Shown: one piece after another, positions 18,799 through 32,655 of the stretch
Layout: each line of letters opens with the position of its first letter
How positions within the stretch are numbered: position 1 is the stretch's first letter
Assembly (NCBI RefSeq): GCF_000711245.1
Contig: NZ_JOMH01000001.1
Coordinates: 1,606,830 to 1,670,829 of the forward strand
DNA: 64,000 nt
Reading direction: 5' to 3'
From: Polycyclovorans algicola TG408
Lineage (GTDB): Bacteria > Pseudomonadota > Gammaproteobacteria > Nevskiales > Nevskiaceae
The notes under the pieces: generated by a model
What the model saw: the letters and a program-made list of their open reading frames with translations, nothing else
What the model was told of the DNA's origin: nothing
The model's database searches: none
Program-made: the position numbers and the translations under genes

Positions 18799-19824
18799 TC
18801 AACGGGTGACGACCCATTGCGGGTTCAGGCCGCTTGCGACCAGTTGCTGGCGCGCGGCTTCGCCGTCGGCACGGCTGCCAAAAGGCCCGACCACGACGCG
18901 GTGCCAGCGCTGCTCGCCGCGCAAAAGCGCGTGTATCGACACCGGCCTGATGGCGGTGCGCATCAGCGAGTCGTACAGCGCCTGGGCATTGGCGTTCAGG
19001 GTAAACGCGCCCGCCTGCCAGTAGCCCGCCGGTGTGCCGTTGGCACTGAGCACCGGGGTATCGTCAGGGGGTGCCGACATCGAGGCGCGAATGGTGGGCG
19101 TCGGGGCCGGCGGTGCCTGGGCGACCGCAGTGGCCGACGCGTCAGGCACCACGGCTTCGACCCGCACCTTGGCCGAACCCTCTCTCAGCATGCCCAGTCT
19201 GGCGGCGGCGGCGTACGACAGGTCGATGATACGGCCCTCATGGAACGGACCGCGATCGTTGATGCGAACGACCACCGACGTGTCGTTTTCGAGGTGGGTG
19301 ACGCGGACATAGCTGGGAATCGGCAGGGTTTTGTGCGCCCCGGTCATGGCGAACATGTCGTAGGTCTCGCCGTTGGCCGTCAAGTGACCGTGAAATTTCT
19401 TGCCGTACCACGAGGCTCCGCCCTCCTCGCGATAGCCGTGCGGCTTGTCCTTGACCCGATAGGTTTCGCCAAAGACCGTGTACTCCGGCCCGTTGCCGCC
19501 TCGCGAAGGGGGCTCGTGAACAGGAATGGCGTCGGGAACCATCATGATATCGGCCGGTACCTCGTGGTCTTCGGGGCCGATGTCCTGCGCAAGGGAGTAG
19601 CGACCGCGTGACGAGGCCGGGGGCTCATGACGCACTGCATTCGGACGTTTGGGCCGCACCACCGTCGGTTCGGGCCCAGACTCTGACCCTGACCGCGGGG
19701 GGGTGCGCGTGTCTTGCCAACTGCAGGCGGTGAGGGTCAGCAGGAGGCCGACGACAGACAGTCTCGACCCGGCAACGACGGACATCCGGCGGCGTCTGAG
19801 CGGCTTTTTTGAGCCCCCGGTCAT
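18799..19824 (-). CDS. rlpA: RlpA-like septal ring lytic transglycosylase lipoprotein
   Basis: RlpA cleaves denuded peptidoglycan strands at the septum. The signal peptide ends in the lipobox LTAC (cysteine at about residue 34). A double-psi beta-barrel follows ([55 protein letters not shown]). The C-terminal 70 residues are a SPOR domain ([40 protein letters not shown]) that binds denuded glycan. The length of 341 residues is normal. The ATG overlaps the mltB stop as ATGA. All expected domains are intact. Confidence 0.93.
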   Translation of the reverse strand: MTGGSKKPLRRRRMSVVAGSRLSVVGLLLTLTACSWQDTRTPPRSGSESGPEPTVVRPKRPNAVRHEPPASSRGRYSLAQDIGPEDHEVPADIMMVPDAIPVHEPPSRGGNGPEYTVFGETYRVKDKPHGYREEGGASWYGKKFHGHLTANGETYDMFAMTGAHKTLPIPSYVRVTHLENDTSVVVRINDRGPFHEGRIIDLSYAAAARLGMLREGSAKVRVEAVVPDASATAVAQAPPAPTPTIRASMSAPPDDTPVLSANGTPAGYWQAGAFTLNANAQALYDSLMRTAIRPVSIHALLRGEQRWHRVVVGPFGSRADGEAARQQLVASGLNPQWVVTR

Positions 19825-20831
19825 GGCGCCGGGTAGGCCTCTTCAGTGATCTCGGCGGCCAGTTGGGCCACCGCCATGGCGTAAAAGACGCGGGGGTTGT
19901 AGGTCATCACGGCGTAAAAGTTGTGCAGCGCAATCCAGATTTCGTCACTGCCGTCGTCGAGCGGCAAGCTGAGAATGCCGACCGGAAAGTCATCCGGCAA
20001 GGCCACGCTGGGGGTGATGCCCAGATCAGCAAGCTCGGCAAAGGTGAGGTCCGGCTGGCGCTGGTTGACCGGCAAATCGTCCGGCAAGGGGCGGCTGGCC
20101 GTGGCGCGCACCAGCAGCGGTTCGCCGCGGCGCCATGCCAGCGCGGGGCGGTAGTCGACGAAATAACGACCGATCGAGCCGATGGCATCGGGCATCTGCC
20201 ACAGGTCGGTGTCGCCGTCGCGGTCGAAGTCGACTGCCAGACGCCGGTAGTTGCTGGGCATGAATTGGGCAGCGCCCATCGCGCCAGCGTAAGAACCCTT
20301 GGCTTCGCGGGGGTCCCAGCCCTTTTCGTCGGCGAGCACCAGAAAGGCGACCAATTCGCTGCGGAAGAACGGCGTGCGTGTGGGGTGATCGAGCCCCTGT
20401 GTCGCCAGTGCGTCGAGTACCCGCACATTACCGGTGATGTTGCCGTAACGGGTTTCGATGCCGAGCACGGCCGCGACCACCGACGGGGGCACGCCGTATT
20501 CATGCTCGACATCGGCCAGCGCCCGGGCGTGGCTGCGCAGCAGGGCGGCGCCGTCGCGAATGCGCGGCGTGTCGATACGCCGCGCGTAGCGGGTCCAGGT
20601 CTCGGTGCGTTCCGGGGCGGTCTGTTCCTGCTGGATCAATTGCGGCAACTTCTTGGCGTCGGCCAGCGCCGCGCGCGCCCACGCCAGTTGTTCGGCCGAG
20701 AAGCCGTGGTCATCTTGCAGCGATTGGTACACCTTGTCGGCGTCGACATGGTCGGCGTACTGGGCCGTGGCCAGTGGTGCAAGTGCCAGACAGGTGAATC
20801 CGAGAAGCAGCGGGCCGATTTGCACGTTCAA
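19821..20831 (-). CDS. mltB: MltB-type lytic murein transglycosylase
   Basis: A peptidoglycan lytic transglycosylase of 336 residues with an N-terminal signal peptide ([18 protein letters not shown]). Family motifs are [19 protein letters not shown], containing the catalytic glutamate, and [20 protein letters not shown] with the following DRDGDTDLW. The start is a TTG at 20831 that overlaps the rodA stop as TTGA; a GTG at 20825 is an equally possible choice. It has no lipobox and is likely periplasmic, like SltB/MltB of non-enteric gammaproteobacteria. It sits between rodA and rlpA, the usual order. Confidence 0.92.
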   Translation of the reverse strand: MNVQIGPLLLGFTCLALAPLATAQYADHVDADKVYQSLQDDHGFSAEQLAWARAALADAKKLPQLIQQEQTAPERTETWTRYARRIDTPRIRDGAALLRSHARALADVEHEYGVPPSVVAAVLGIETRYGNITGNVRVLDALATQGLDHPTRTPFFRSELVAFLVLADEKGWDPREAKGSYAGAMGAAQFMPSNYRRLAVDFDRDGDTDLWQMPDAIGSIGRYFVDYRPALAWRRGEPLLVRATASRPLPDDLPVNQRQPDLTFAELADLGITPSVALPDDFPVGILSLPLDDGSDEIWIALHNFYAVMTYNPRVFYAMAVAQLAAEITEEAYPAP

Positions 20832-21955
20832 TTTGCCAGTAGTTTGCGATTGGTTTGGATCGACATCAGCATGCCGAAGCCGACCAGCAGGCTGACCGCC
20901 GAGGTGCCGCCGTAGCTGACCAGCGGCAGCGGCACGCCAACCACGGGCAGCAGGCCAATGACCATGCCGATGTTGATGAAAACATACACGAAGAACTTGA
21001 GCGTCAATGCGGCGGCGAGCAGGCGCTGAAAGGTGTCTTGCGCCCGCAGCGCGATGATCAGCCCGCGCGCGACGATGGCGAGATAAATCAGCAGCAGCAA
21101 AACCACGCCGATCAGTCCCAGCTCTTCGGCAATGACGGCGAAGATGAAATCGGTGTTGGCCTCGGGCAGAAAATCGAGCTTGGCCTGGGTGCCCTCCAGC
21201 CAGCCCTTGCCAAAGCCGCCGCCAGAGCCGATGGCGATTTTCGACTGGGTGATGTGATAGCCCGCGCCAAGCGGATCGCGCTCGGGATCGAACAGGGTGA
21301 GGATGCGGCCACGCTGGTAGTCGTGCAGGCGCAGCCACAGCAGTGGCGCGGCGGCAGCGACCAGGGCCACGGCGCCAACGATCCAGCGCCAGCGCAGACC
21401 GGCGAAGAACAGCGCGAAGCCGCCGGCCGCAACCACCAGCAGGCTGGTGCCAAGGTCGGGCTGCACCATCACCAGTCCGGTGGGTACGGCGATCAGGATC
21501 AGGGTCACCGCCATGCTGCCGAGCTGCGGCGGCAGGGTGCGCTGGTGCAGATAGGCGGCAATGGCCAGCGGCATCGCCAGCTTCATCAGCTCGGAAGGCT
21601 GGAAACGGATGACGCCCAGGTCGAGCCAGCGCTGCGCGCCTTTCGCCGAGTCCCCCAGCACCAGCACCAGCACCAGCATCAGCACGGTGCCGCCGTAGAG
21701 CCAGCCGGCGCCGCTGCGGTACCACTCCGGGGGTGCCTGGGCAACGACAATCATCAGCACAAAGCCAAGGCCCAGCCGCCGTGCCTGAGCGCCGACGGCG
21801 CCAAAGTCGTGACCCGAAGCCGAATACAGCATCAACATGCCAAAGCCGCTGAGGATCAGCAGCAGCGACAACAGCCACGAATCGATGTGCCAGCGCTCGA
21901 ACCAGTCCGAGAGAGTGGGATTGCCGCGTTGACCGCCGACGTCAATCAAGGCCAT
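20828..21955 (-). CDS. rodA: Rod-shape peptidoglycan glycosyltransferase RodA
   Basis: A SEDS-family polymerase (375 aa) that makes glycan strands during cell elongation with PBP2. About ten hydrophobic helices are visible. Family landmarks include LDLGVIRFQPSELMKLAMPL, QPDLGTSLLVVAAG, KIAIGSGGGFGKGWLEGTQ and LPEANTDFIFAVIAEELG, with LPLVSYGGTSAVSLLVGFG near the end. The start directly adjoins the PBP2 stop (TGATG). No anomalies are seen. Confidence 0.96.
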   Translation of the reverse strand: MALIDVGGQRGNPTLSDWFERWHIDSWLLSLLLILSGFGMLMLYSASGHDFGAVGAQARRLGLGFVLMIVVAQAPPEWYRSGAGWLYGGTVLMLVLVLVLGDSAKGAQRWLDLGVIRFQPSELMKLAMPLAIAAYLHQRTLPPQLGSMAVTLILIAVPTGLVMVQPDLGTSLLVVAAGGFALFFAGLRWRWIVGAVALVAAAAPLLWLRLHDYQRGRILTLFDPERDPLGAGYHITQSKIAIGSGGGFGKGWLEGTQAKLDFLPEANTDFIFAVIAEELGLIGVVLLLLIYLAIVARGLIIALRAQDTFQRLLAAALTLKFFVYVFINIGMVIGLLPVVGVPLPLVSYGGTSAVSLLVGFGMLMSIQTNRKLLAN

Positions 21956-23880
21956 CAGGGCACAACCCCGCTGGCGTTGCGCAGTTCGCCGGTGTAGGGC
22001 GCGATCACCGGCGGTGGCGATTCGTACTGCACCTCACCGAGCAGGTACTGGTCCATCACCTTGCGCGCCACCGGCGCCGCCACCGCACTGCCGCTGCCGG
22101 CGTGTTCGGCCAGCACCGCCACGGCAATCTGCGGGTTGTCGGCTGGGGCAAAGGCCACCAGCAGTGCGTGGTCGCGAAGCCTCACCGGGGTGTCTTCCAG
22201 GGTCCGCGCCACTTTGTCTTCCTGTGAGAGTGAGGCCACCTGCGCAGTCCCGGTTTTGGCCGCGATCAGGTAGGGCGCATTCTGGCCGATCCGCAGCGCA
22301 GTGCCGCCGGGTTTGTGGGCGGTGTCGACCATCGCCTGAATGACCGCCGACCAGTGCTCGGGGTTGCGCAGGGTGATCGGCGGCAGCGCCGCCGGGCTGA
22401 GCGTGACCCGCTGTTGGGTGACCGGGTCGACCGTCTCGCGCAGCAGGTGCGGTGGAAACCCTTCACCGCGCATCGCCAGGCGGGCGGTCATGTGGGCCAT
22501 CTGCAACGGTGTGGCCAAGGTGTAGCCCTGACCGATGCCGACGATCAGCGTCTCGCCCGGGTACCACGACTCGCCGCGGGTGCGCCGCTTCCAGGCGCGT
22601 GACGGCATCAGACCGGCGCTTTCCAGCGGCAGGTCGATGCCAGTGACGTTGCCCAGACCGAACTGCTGCATCGAGTCGTGCATCAGGTCGATGCCGAGAT
22701 TGAGCGCGAGTTGATAAAAGTAGATGTCGCAGCTCTGCATGACACCCGACACCATGTCCATCCAGCCGTGTCCGCGGCGACGCCAGCAGCGGAATTGTCG
22801 GATGGAGCCGGGCAGTTGCATCGAGCCGGGGCAGAATTCGCGGTGTTCGGGATCGACCACGGTGTGTTCGAGTCCCGCGACGGCCATGGCCGGCTTGATG
22901 GTCGAGCCCGGCGGGTATTGGCCCTGAAGGGCGCGGTTGAACAGCGGCCGGTTCCGGTCTTCCAGCAGGGTGCGGTAGCTGGCCGCGTCGATGCCTTCGA
23001 CAAAATGGTGGGGTTCGTAGCCGGGTTTGCTGACCAGGGCGATGATTTCACCGCTGCGCGGGTCGATGGCGACCACCGCGCCGTTGAGCTCACCCAGGGC
23101 CGCCTGAGCGACCGCTTGCACCTCGGCGTCGAGGGTCAGATGCAAGTTCTGCCCCGCCTGGCCGGGGCGGTGTTCGATCTCGCGCAGCGGTCGACCGAAG
23201 GCGTTGGCCTCGATGATGCGGGCGCCCGGCGTGCCGCGCAGGCGGTCTTCGTAAAAGCGTTCAAGGCCGGCTTTGCCGATTTGCCCCAGGCCCTGGTAGC
23301 TGTCGGTGTCAATGCGCTGCAGGTCGGCCTCGGTGATGCCGCCGACATAGCCGACCACGTGCGCGCCCTCGATCGACATGGGGTAGTTGCGGGTCAAGCC
23401 GGCCGTGACCTCGGCACCGCGCAGGTCGTGACGGTTGACCTCGAGCAGCGCCACCTCTTCCATGCTCAGGTGGGTGCGCAGCGGCACGCCGCGATACCGG
23501 GGCGTGCGGGCGACGCGGTCATTGAAGCGTTGAATGTCGGACTCGGTGAGCGGGACCAGCCCGCCGATCTGCGCCAGCAGCGCCGGCATGTCATCGACCT
23601 GTTCCGGGGTGATTTCCAGACCGAAGGCTGGACGATTCTCAGCCAGCACCACGCCACTGCGGTCGTAGATCAGGCCGCGCACCGGCGGCACGGGCACCAC
23701 CCGCAGGCGGTTGTCGTTGGCGCGGGTGGTGTAGTAGTCGTGGCCCTGAATCTGTAATTCGGACAGTCGAAACAACAGCCCGCCCGACATCAGTACGCAG
23801 ATGATGGCGCCGACCACGATGCGGCCGGCAAACAGGTTCTTCTCGCGCTGCAGATTTTTGAGGGATTCACGACGCGGCAT
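21955..23880 (-). CDS. mrdA: Penicillin-binding protein 2 (elongation transpeptidase)
   Basis: This is the transpeptidase that crosslinks peptidoglycan in the elongasome, 641 residues with one N-terminal anchor helix (about 20-40). The dimerisation or pedestal domain is marked by VPVPPVRGLIYDRSGVVLA and RYRGVPLRTHLSMEEVALL. The catalytic SxxK is in PPGSTIKPAMAVAGLEHT. The second motif is MQSCDIYFYQLALNLG and the third is AKTGTAQVASLSQ. All catalytic motifs are present and the length is typical. It lies between mreD and rodA, the standard order. Confidence 0.96.
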   Translation of the reverse strand: MPRRESLKNLQREKNLFAGRIVVGAIICVLMSGGLLFRLSELQIQGHDYYTTRANDNRLRVVPVPPVRGLIYDRSGVVLAENRPAFGLEITPEQVDDMPALLAQIGGLVPLTESDIQRFNDRVARTPRYRGVPLRTHLSMEEVALLEVNRHDLRGAEVTAGLTRNYPMSIEGAHVVGYVGGITEADLQRIDTDSYQGLGQIGKAGLERFYEDRLRGTPGARIIEANAFGRPLREIEHRPGQAGQNLHLTLDAEVQAVAQAALGELNGAVVAIDPRSGEIIALVSKPGYEPHHFVEGIDAASYRTLLEDRNRPLFNRALQGQYPPGSTIKPAMAVAGLEHTVVDPEHREFCPGSMQLPGSIRQFRCWRRRGHGWMDMVSGVMQSCDIYFYQLALNLGIDLMHDSMQQFGLGNVTGIDLPLESAGLMPSRAWKRRTRGESWYPGETLIVGIGQGYTLATPLQMAHMTARLAMRGEGFPPHLLRETVDPVTQQRVTLSPAALPPITLRNPEHWSAVIQAMVDTAHKPGGTALRIGQNAPYLIAAKTGTAQVASLSQEDKVARTLEDTPVRLRDHALLVAFAPADNPQIAVAVLAEHAGSGSAVAAPVARKVMDQYLLGEVQYESPPPVIAPYTGELRNASGVVP

Positions 23881-23909
23881 GGTCAGAGTGTGCCCCGGGG
23901 ACCGGGCAC

Positions 23910-24395
23910 TTAATCCTCCCTTTTGGTGCGCTGCAAGCCTTTCAGCAGGCCGTAGATCGCCGGCCAGATCAAGGTGGTTGCAATGATGGGCATCCAGCGT
24001 AGCGTCGGGTCGGCACTGCGGTTGGTCAGGCCGTCAAGCCAGAACAGGATGAACACGTACAGGGCCCACAGCGGCGCCAACGCGAACATCACCTGCCAGG
24101 TGTCGAGCAGCACGAACAGGGTTCGCAGACGGGCGATGAGATAAACCAGCACGACGTTGGCCAGGGCGTGCTGGCCCAGTGCCGTACCAAAGGCGACATC
24201 CAGCCCAAGGCCGGCAATCGCGCTGACCAGCAGCAAGGTCCCGCCCGGCTGGGTTAGGGCCCAGTACGACAGCACCAGCGGGAGCCAGTAAGGGCGCGAT
24301 GAGCGCATCCATTCCGGCAGCACCAACAATTGCAGCATCACCGCCACCGTGACACTGACCAGCAACAGCAAGAAGCCCGCGCGTCCGTTCTTCAC
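23910..24395 (-). CDS. mreD: Rod-shape determining membrane protein MreD
   Basis: A small hydrophobic protein of 161 residues with about five to six transmembrane helices (GFLLLLVSVTVAVMLQLLVL, GTLLLVSAIAGLGLDVAFG, LANVVLVYLIARLRTLF). The GLDVAFGTALGQHAL segment is characteristic. It belongs to the elongasome and bridges MreC and PBP2. The GTG start overlaps the mreC stop. Confidence 0.93.
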   Translation of the reverse strand: MKNGRAGFLLLLVSVTVAVMLQLLVLPEWMRSSRPYWLPLVLSYWALTQPGGTLLLVSAIAGLGLDVAFGTALGQHALANVVLVYLIARLRTLFVLLDTWQVMFALAPLWALYVFILFWLDGLTNRSADPTLRWMPIIATTLIWPAIYGLLKGLQRTKRED

Positions 24396-25390
24396 GGCCG
24401 AACCTCGCTTTGGCTCGGGCTCGGGCTCGGGGCAGGGCTGGGCTCGCCGCTGGGCAACGGTGAGGGCAGGAGGGTCTCCTCAGGATTCTCCGCCGCGTCC
24501 CCCGCGCCTGCGGGCGCACTCATCGCGGCCTCCTCGGCCTCAATGCTGTCAAGGCTCTCGGCCCACACCAGCAGCGCCTGTCGGCCCTGGTTTAATTGGG
24601 CACTGGGGTGGGCGCGGGCTTCAAGAAAATGCGCCCCCGGCGTGTTGCGCAGGCTGTGAATGCGGCCGACGGGATAACCCGGCGGAAACCGGCCGCCCAG
24701 CGGTGACGACACCAACAGGTCGCCCTCGCGGATGTCGACATTGGTCGGCAGGAAGGGCAGTCGCAGCCCTGCGCCGTCACCGCTGCCGACGGCGATGGTC
24801 TGCAGTCCGGTACGGTTGATCTCGACCGGGATGCCGTGATCCGGGTCGGTAATGAGGATGGCCCGCGCGTGCCGCTGCGAGACCTCAAGCACCTGACCGA
24901 GCACGCCGTAGGCGTCAATCAGCGCCTGGCCCCGGTAGACGCCGTCGCGACGGCCCTTGTTGAGGGTGATCTGGTGGCGATAGGGGTCCTGGTTGATGTC
25001 GATGATCTCGGCGATCAGCACCTTCTCGTCCAGCGCTTCGCTGGACGCCAAAAGCTCACGCAAGCGCTGGTTTTCAGCTTCGATGGACTCCAGCCGCTGC
25101 AGGCGCGCCTGCAGTTGCAGCAGGGTGGTTTGTAGCGCCTGGTTCTCCTGCTCCAGCGACTCGCGACTTTGCAGGCGCTCGGCGACCAAGCCGGCGCGGA
25201 CCGGTGTTTGTGCCACCCAGACCAGCGGCGACAGCGCCGTGGCCAGGGCCTCGCGCACGCTGAGCAGGTGATCGCCTTGGTGATCGGTGAAGACCAGGCT
25301 CATCGACACCAACATCAGCAGCAGCGTTGGCAAGCCCAGACCGCCGACGCGGATCTGTCCGGAATCGGGGTCGACGTAGTTACCGTGCAT
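24392..25390 (-). CDS. mreC: Rod-shape determining protein MreC
   Basis: A bitopic elongasome scaffold of 332 residues. A short cytoplasmic end precedes one membrane helix (LGLPTLLLMLVSMSLVFTDH). A coiled coil rich in Q, E and L follows (about 70-110: LQSRESLEQENQALQTTLLQ). The periplasmic beta domains carry AEIIDINQDPYRHQITLNKG and VGSGDGAGLRLPFLP. The last 60 residues are a low-complexity tail rich in proline, serine and glutamate; this is longer than in E. coli MreC and may interact with other envelope proteins. It is 68 bases from the mreB stop. Confidence 0.94.
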   Translation of the reverse strand: MHGNYVDPDSGQIRVGGLGLPTLLLMLVSMSLVFTDHQGDHLLSVREALATALSPLVWVAQTPVRAGLVAERLQSRESLEQENQALQTTLLQLQARLQRLESIEAENQRLRELLASSEALDEKVLIAEIIDINQDPYRHQITLNKGRRDGVYRGQALIDAYGVLGQVLEVSQRHARAILITDPDHGIPVEINRTGLQTIAVGSGDGAGLRLPFLPTNVDIREGDLLVSSPLGGRFPPGYPVGRIHSLRNTPGAHFLEARAHPSAQLNQGRQALLVWAESLDSIEAEEAAMSAPAGAGDAAENPEETLLPSPLPSGEPSPAPSPSPSQSEVRP

Positions 25391-25458
25391 GGCGGCGGCG
25401 GGCGTCGGGCGCGGCGGCAGTGGCTGGAGACGCGTGCAGGCCCATCGCGCGCCGTACC

Positions 25459-26931
<1,473 letters not shown>

Positions 26932-27016
26932 CGCGTGAGACGTCAGGTGTGAGGCGTGATCCCTCACTCGGCGCTTGGGCCCCTTACCCCTCAATCTTTA
27001 AGCCTCACGAGTCCCC

Positions 27017-29915
<2,899 letters not shown>

Positions 29916-29919
<4 letters not shown>

Positions 29920-30779
29920 ACCAGTTGCTGCCGTTTCTGATTCCAGGTCGTGGTGCGCGCGGTTACTGGGTGGAGATCACCGAGAACCTCGACGCCATGT
30001 TCGGCTGGCGCGACTACCCGCCCGACGTGGCCACCCAGCTCGGCGAGGCGCTGGCTGCCGCGCCGCTGCTGGCCGCCGACATGACCCAGCCGGGTCGCTT
30101 CAACCTGCAATTTCAGGGCGAAGGCCCGGTCAAGCTGTTGGTGACCCAGATCGACGAACAGTTGCGATTGCGCGGCATGGCCAAGCACGCACCCGACGCC
30201 GAAGGCGATTTCCAGGCGCTGATGCGGGGCGGCCTGCTGGCGGCGATGATCGAGCCCGAGGGCGAAGGCGAGCGCTATCAGGCCATGGTCGAAGTGGTCG
30301 GGTTGGCGCTCTCCGAAGCGCTGCAGATCTATTTCAGCCGCTCCGAACAGCTGCAGACCCTGATTCGTTTGTCGGCCCGCGACGGCAAGCTGGCCGGATT
30401 GCTGGTGCAGCGCCTGCCCGAGCGCGAGGGCGCGGTCGACGCCAACTGGGAACATGTCTACGCGCTGATGCGCACCGTAACGCCCGACGATCTGCAGCAA
30501 TGGCACGGCGCTGAGCTGCTGAACCGCATTTTTGCCGAGGACGAGGTGCGGGTGTTCGAGCCGCGTCCGATCGAGCTGGTCTGTCGCTGCTCAACCCAGC
30601 AGATTGGCGCCATGTTGCTGGGCCTGGGCCGCGACGAGGTGGACTCCGTCATCGCCGAGCAGGGCGAGGTGGCCGTCAACTGCGAGTTTTGCGGACGCGG
30701 CTATCGTTACACCGGCGCCGATGTGGTCGAGCTGTTCGCCGCCGATGCCGCCGCCGACGTGCGCGCGACCCGGCATTGA
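29916..30779 (+). CDS. hslO: Redox-regulated chaperone Hsp33
   Basis: Hsp33 is a cytosolic holdase activated by oxidative unfolding. The 287-residue protein has the core domain (VQRLPEREG in the middle) and the C-terminal redox switch. The four zinc cysteines are [13 protein letters not shown] (CxC) and [13 protein letters not shown] (CxxC), all present. It is coupled to gatB by ATGA, an unusual but plausible partner. The 68 bases after it hold only the ribosome binding site for the SET-domain gene. Confidence 0.94.
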
Positions 30780-30847
30780 TGGAGTGCCCCGGCGCCGCAT
30801 TGCCGGTCGATTGACGAGCTTGTTCACCTCGCGGGAGGCGCGGCACC

Positions 30848-31261
30848 ATGATGCAGGTCGCACACTTTGTCGGTCCCAGCGGCATTGCTGGCGCCGGTTT
30901 GATGGCGGGCGCCGACATCGCGCCCGGCACGGTCATCTATCGCTACAACGCGCGCTTCGTGCTGATCCTGGACGACGCCGAGCTCGATGCCATGCCCACG
31001 GCCGTGCGCACGGAGTTCATCAAATACTGCTATCGCGGCAAAGGTGAACACCGGCTCAGCGATGCCTGGTACTACTGCGCCGACGACGCACGCTTCTTCA
31101 ACCACACCGACGATCCCAACGCGATTTGGGACGAAGCGCTCGATGCTTACGTCGCTGTCCGGGCCATCAACGCCGGCGACGAGATCACCTGCGACTACCG
31201 CAGCTTCAGCGAACCGGGCGACTACGCCTTCATCCCCGTGCCGACCGGCGTGGCGGCGTGA
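30848..31261 (+). CDS. SET-domain protein, first of a tandem pair
   Basis: A 137-residue protein that is little more than a SET lysine-methyltransferase core. GIAGAGLMAGADIAPGTVIY is the SET-I-like beginning, RFFNHTDDPNA corresponds to the RFxNHSxxPN SAM-binding motif, and GDEITCDYRSF to the GEELTxDY motif. No pre- or post-SET zinc cluster is seen. GGGAGG at 30833-30838 precedes the ATG. The stop overlaps the next SET gene as GTGA. Substrate unknown; bacterial stand-alone SET proteins may methylate ribosomal or nucleoid proteins. Confidence 0.85.
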   Translation: MMQVAHFVGPSGIAGAGLMAGADIAPGTVIYRYNARFVLILDDAELDAMPTAVRTEFIKYCYRGKGEHRLSDAWYYCADDARFFNHTDDPNAIWDEALDAYVAVRAINAGDEITCDYRSFSEPGDYAFIPVPTGVAA

Positions 31262-31725
31262 TCGTCGTGCCTTATGAAGTGGTGGCCTCGCGCATACCCG
31301 GCGCCGGCAAGGGTTTGCGGCTCACCGCCGCGGTGCCGCGCGGTGCGGTGATGATCGCCCCCGACAACCTGCACACCGTGTGGCCCGAGGCCAAGCTGCG
31401 CGAATATCCGGCCGACAGCCTCGAAGTGCAGGCCAGCGTGCGCTGGTTCGAGTCGTGGTTCTCGATCACACCGGAATGGACTGACGAGTGCTTCGTCAAC
31501 CACAGCTTTCAGCCCAACGGGCTCTGGCATCTGGGCTTTATCTTTGCGCTTGATGACCTGCCGGCCGGTACCGAACTGACCGTCGACTACCGTTTGCTGC
31601 TGGGTGATGGCGAAGACCCCGGGTTCGCCTGCGCCGAAACCGGCCGGGCCATTCGGGGCTGGCCGTGGCGCGAGAGCCTGGCGCGCTCAACCTCCGGGCT
31701 GGCGGGCCTGTTCCGCCTCGACTGA
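31258..31725 (+). CDS. SET-domain protein, second of a tandem pair
   Basis: A 155-residue protein starting at a GTG that overlaps the first SET gene. It reads RIPGAGKGLRLTAAVPRGAV, then CFVNHSFQPNGLW and GTELTVDYRLLLGDG, all SET landmarks, with CAETG shortly after. Its conserved motifs differ from those of the upstream copy, so it is an old divergent paralogue rather than a recent duplication. The tail shares 39 bases with the convergent CpxP-like gene. The pair may act as a heterodimer; this is inference. Confidence 0.83.
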   Translation: MIVVPYEVVASRIPGAGKGLRLTAAVPRGAVMIAPDNLHTVWPEAKLREYPADSLEVQASVRWFESWFSITPEWTDECFVNHSFQPNGLWHLGFIFALDDLPAGTELTVDYRLLLGDGEDPGFACAETGRAIRGWPWRESLARSTSGLAGLFRLD

Positions 31726-32208
31726 CGCGTCCTCGCCGGCGCGCTGCGCCTCCACCATGTCTTCGCTGGGCAGCCGTCTCCGTCGCCACTGGCGCTCGGC
31801 CCAGGCCAGGCGCCGTTCGGCTGTGAGCACGTCGGCGGTATCGGCCATGGCCGCATGAATCAGCGCCTGCGCGGTGTCGGTTTGCAGGCGTAGCGCGGCG
31901 AGGGCATCGCGCAGCGCGGCGTCGCTAAAAGGCTCTGCGCCCAGCGCGGTGGACACCTCGCGCCGCGCCTCGCGCATGGCGCGGAAGTTGCCGCGCAGGT
32001 CGTCGCGCCGTTCGCGCAGTTCATCGCGCAGCAGTGGCCGAACCTCGGGCGGTACGCTGCCGATCATCTGGCGCATCAGGCCGCGTTCCATGTGGCGTGA
32101 GTGCCCGGCCCTTTCGCCCGCCAGGCTGCCCAGCACCAACAGGTTGATCGTGATCGACACGGCGGCAATGACCGCCAGGGCAATGAAGTGTTTCGGGTAG
32201 CGGGTCAT
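31687..32208 (-). CDS. CpxP/Spy-like periplasmic stress-sensor protein
   Basis: A 173-residue protein with one N-terminal hydrophobic helix (FIALAVIAAVSITINLLVLG) and a long charged helical region, rich in R, E, L and A: LLRDELRERRDDLRGNFRAM. This matches the heavy-metal resistance or periplasmic metal-sensor family related to CpxP, Spy and CnrX. The preferred start is ATG 32208; a GTG lies two codons earlier. It follows the predicted anti-sigma gene and may modulate the sigma/anti-sigma pair. No metal-binding cluster of His or Cys is obvious. Confidence 0.75.
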   Translation of the reverse strand: MTRYPKHFIALAVIAAVSITINLLVLGSLAGERAGHSRHMERGLMRQMIGSVPPEVRPLLRDELRERRDDLRGNFRAMREARREVSTALGAEPFSDAALRDALAALRLQTDTAQALIHAAMADTADVLTAERRLAWAERQWRRRRLPSEDMVEAQRAGEDASVEAEQARQPGG

Positions 32209-32238
32209 GGGCACACTCGCATAAAGGTCAATGAATCG

Positions 32239-32655
32239 TCACAGGCTGCCGTAGGCCAGCGCGGCCCAGTCGACGAGGCTGCCATCGAGGCTGATCAGGC
32301 CGGTGAATCCGGCCATGAAACCCAGCGCCATGACGCTGCCACTGGCCACCGCCGCGCCACCGCCCCACCACCAGTTGGGCGTCCAGCGTGGCGTGGGGGT
32401 CGCCGCTGCGGCCCGGCCGGGATGGGCGTAGTGCGCGGGGATGCGTTTGAGCCGCAACTTCAGCGCGTCGCTGGCCGGCTGCGGCATGGTGCGCTGCAAC
32501 GCAAGCGTCAGCCGCTCAGCGTCGGCCAGCGCCGCGCGGGCCTGCGCGCTTTCTGCCAGCAGGCTGCGGGCGGCTTGGCTTTCGGCCTTGGGCCAGTCGT
32601 CGAGCCGGCTGCCCCACAGGTCAAGAGATTGCTGAAAGGTGTCGGGGGTCATCAT
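32239..32655 (-). CDS. Probable membrane-anchored anti-sigma factor
   Basis: A 138-residue protein with an N-terminal cytoplasmic helical half (DLWGSRLDDWPKAESQAARS, LTLALQRTM) and one transmembrane helix at about residues 98-120 (GGGAAVASGSVMALGFMAG). Coupling by ATGA to the sigma gene, its topology and its size indicate an anti-sigma factor. It has no HxxxCxxC zinc motif, so it is not of the ZAS type. The sequence itself resembles no family I can name. Confidence 0.72.
   Translation of the reverse strand: MMTPDTFQQSLDLWGSRLDDWPKAESQAARSLLAESAQARAALADAERLTLALQRTMPQPASDALKLRLKRIPAHYAHPGRAAAATPTPRWTPNWWWGGGAAVASGSVMALGFMAGFTGLISLDGSLVDWAALAYGSL

Noticed and set aside
20825-21878. A minus-strand frame upstream of mltB that would give a 685-residue protein
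   Set aside because: The upstream part is out of frame with rodA and reads as R/H/P-rich antisense-like sequence; mltB starts at 20831 or 20825.
20855-21997. Plus-strand frame of 380 codons over rodA
   Set aside because: Translation is Q/H/R-rich without any motif; it mirrors the rodA codons.
26932-27016. Repeated GTGAG/TGAGGC words between gatC and gatA that could be a leader
   Set aside because: The words are too short and imperfect to support a hairpin or regulatory element.
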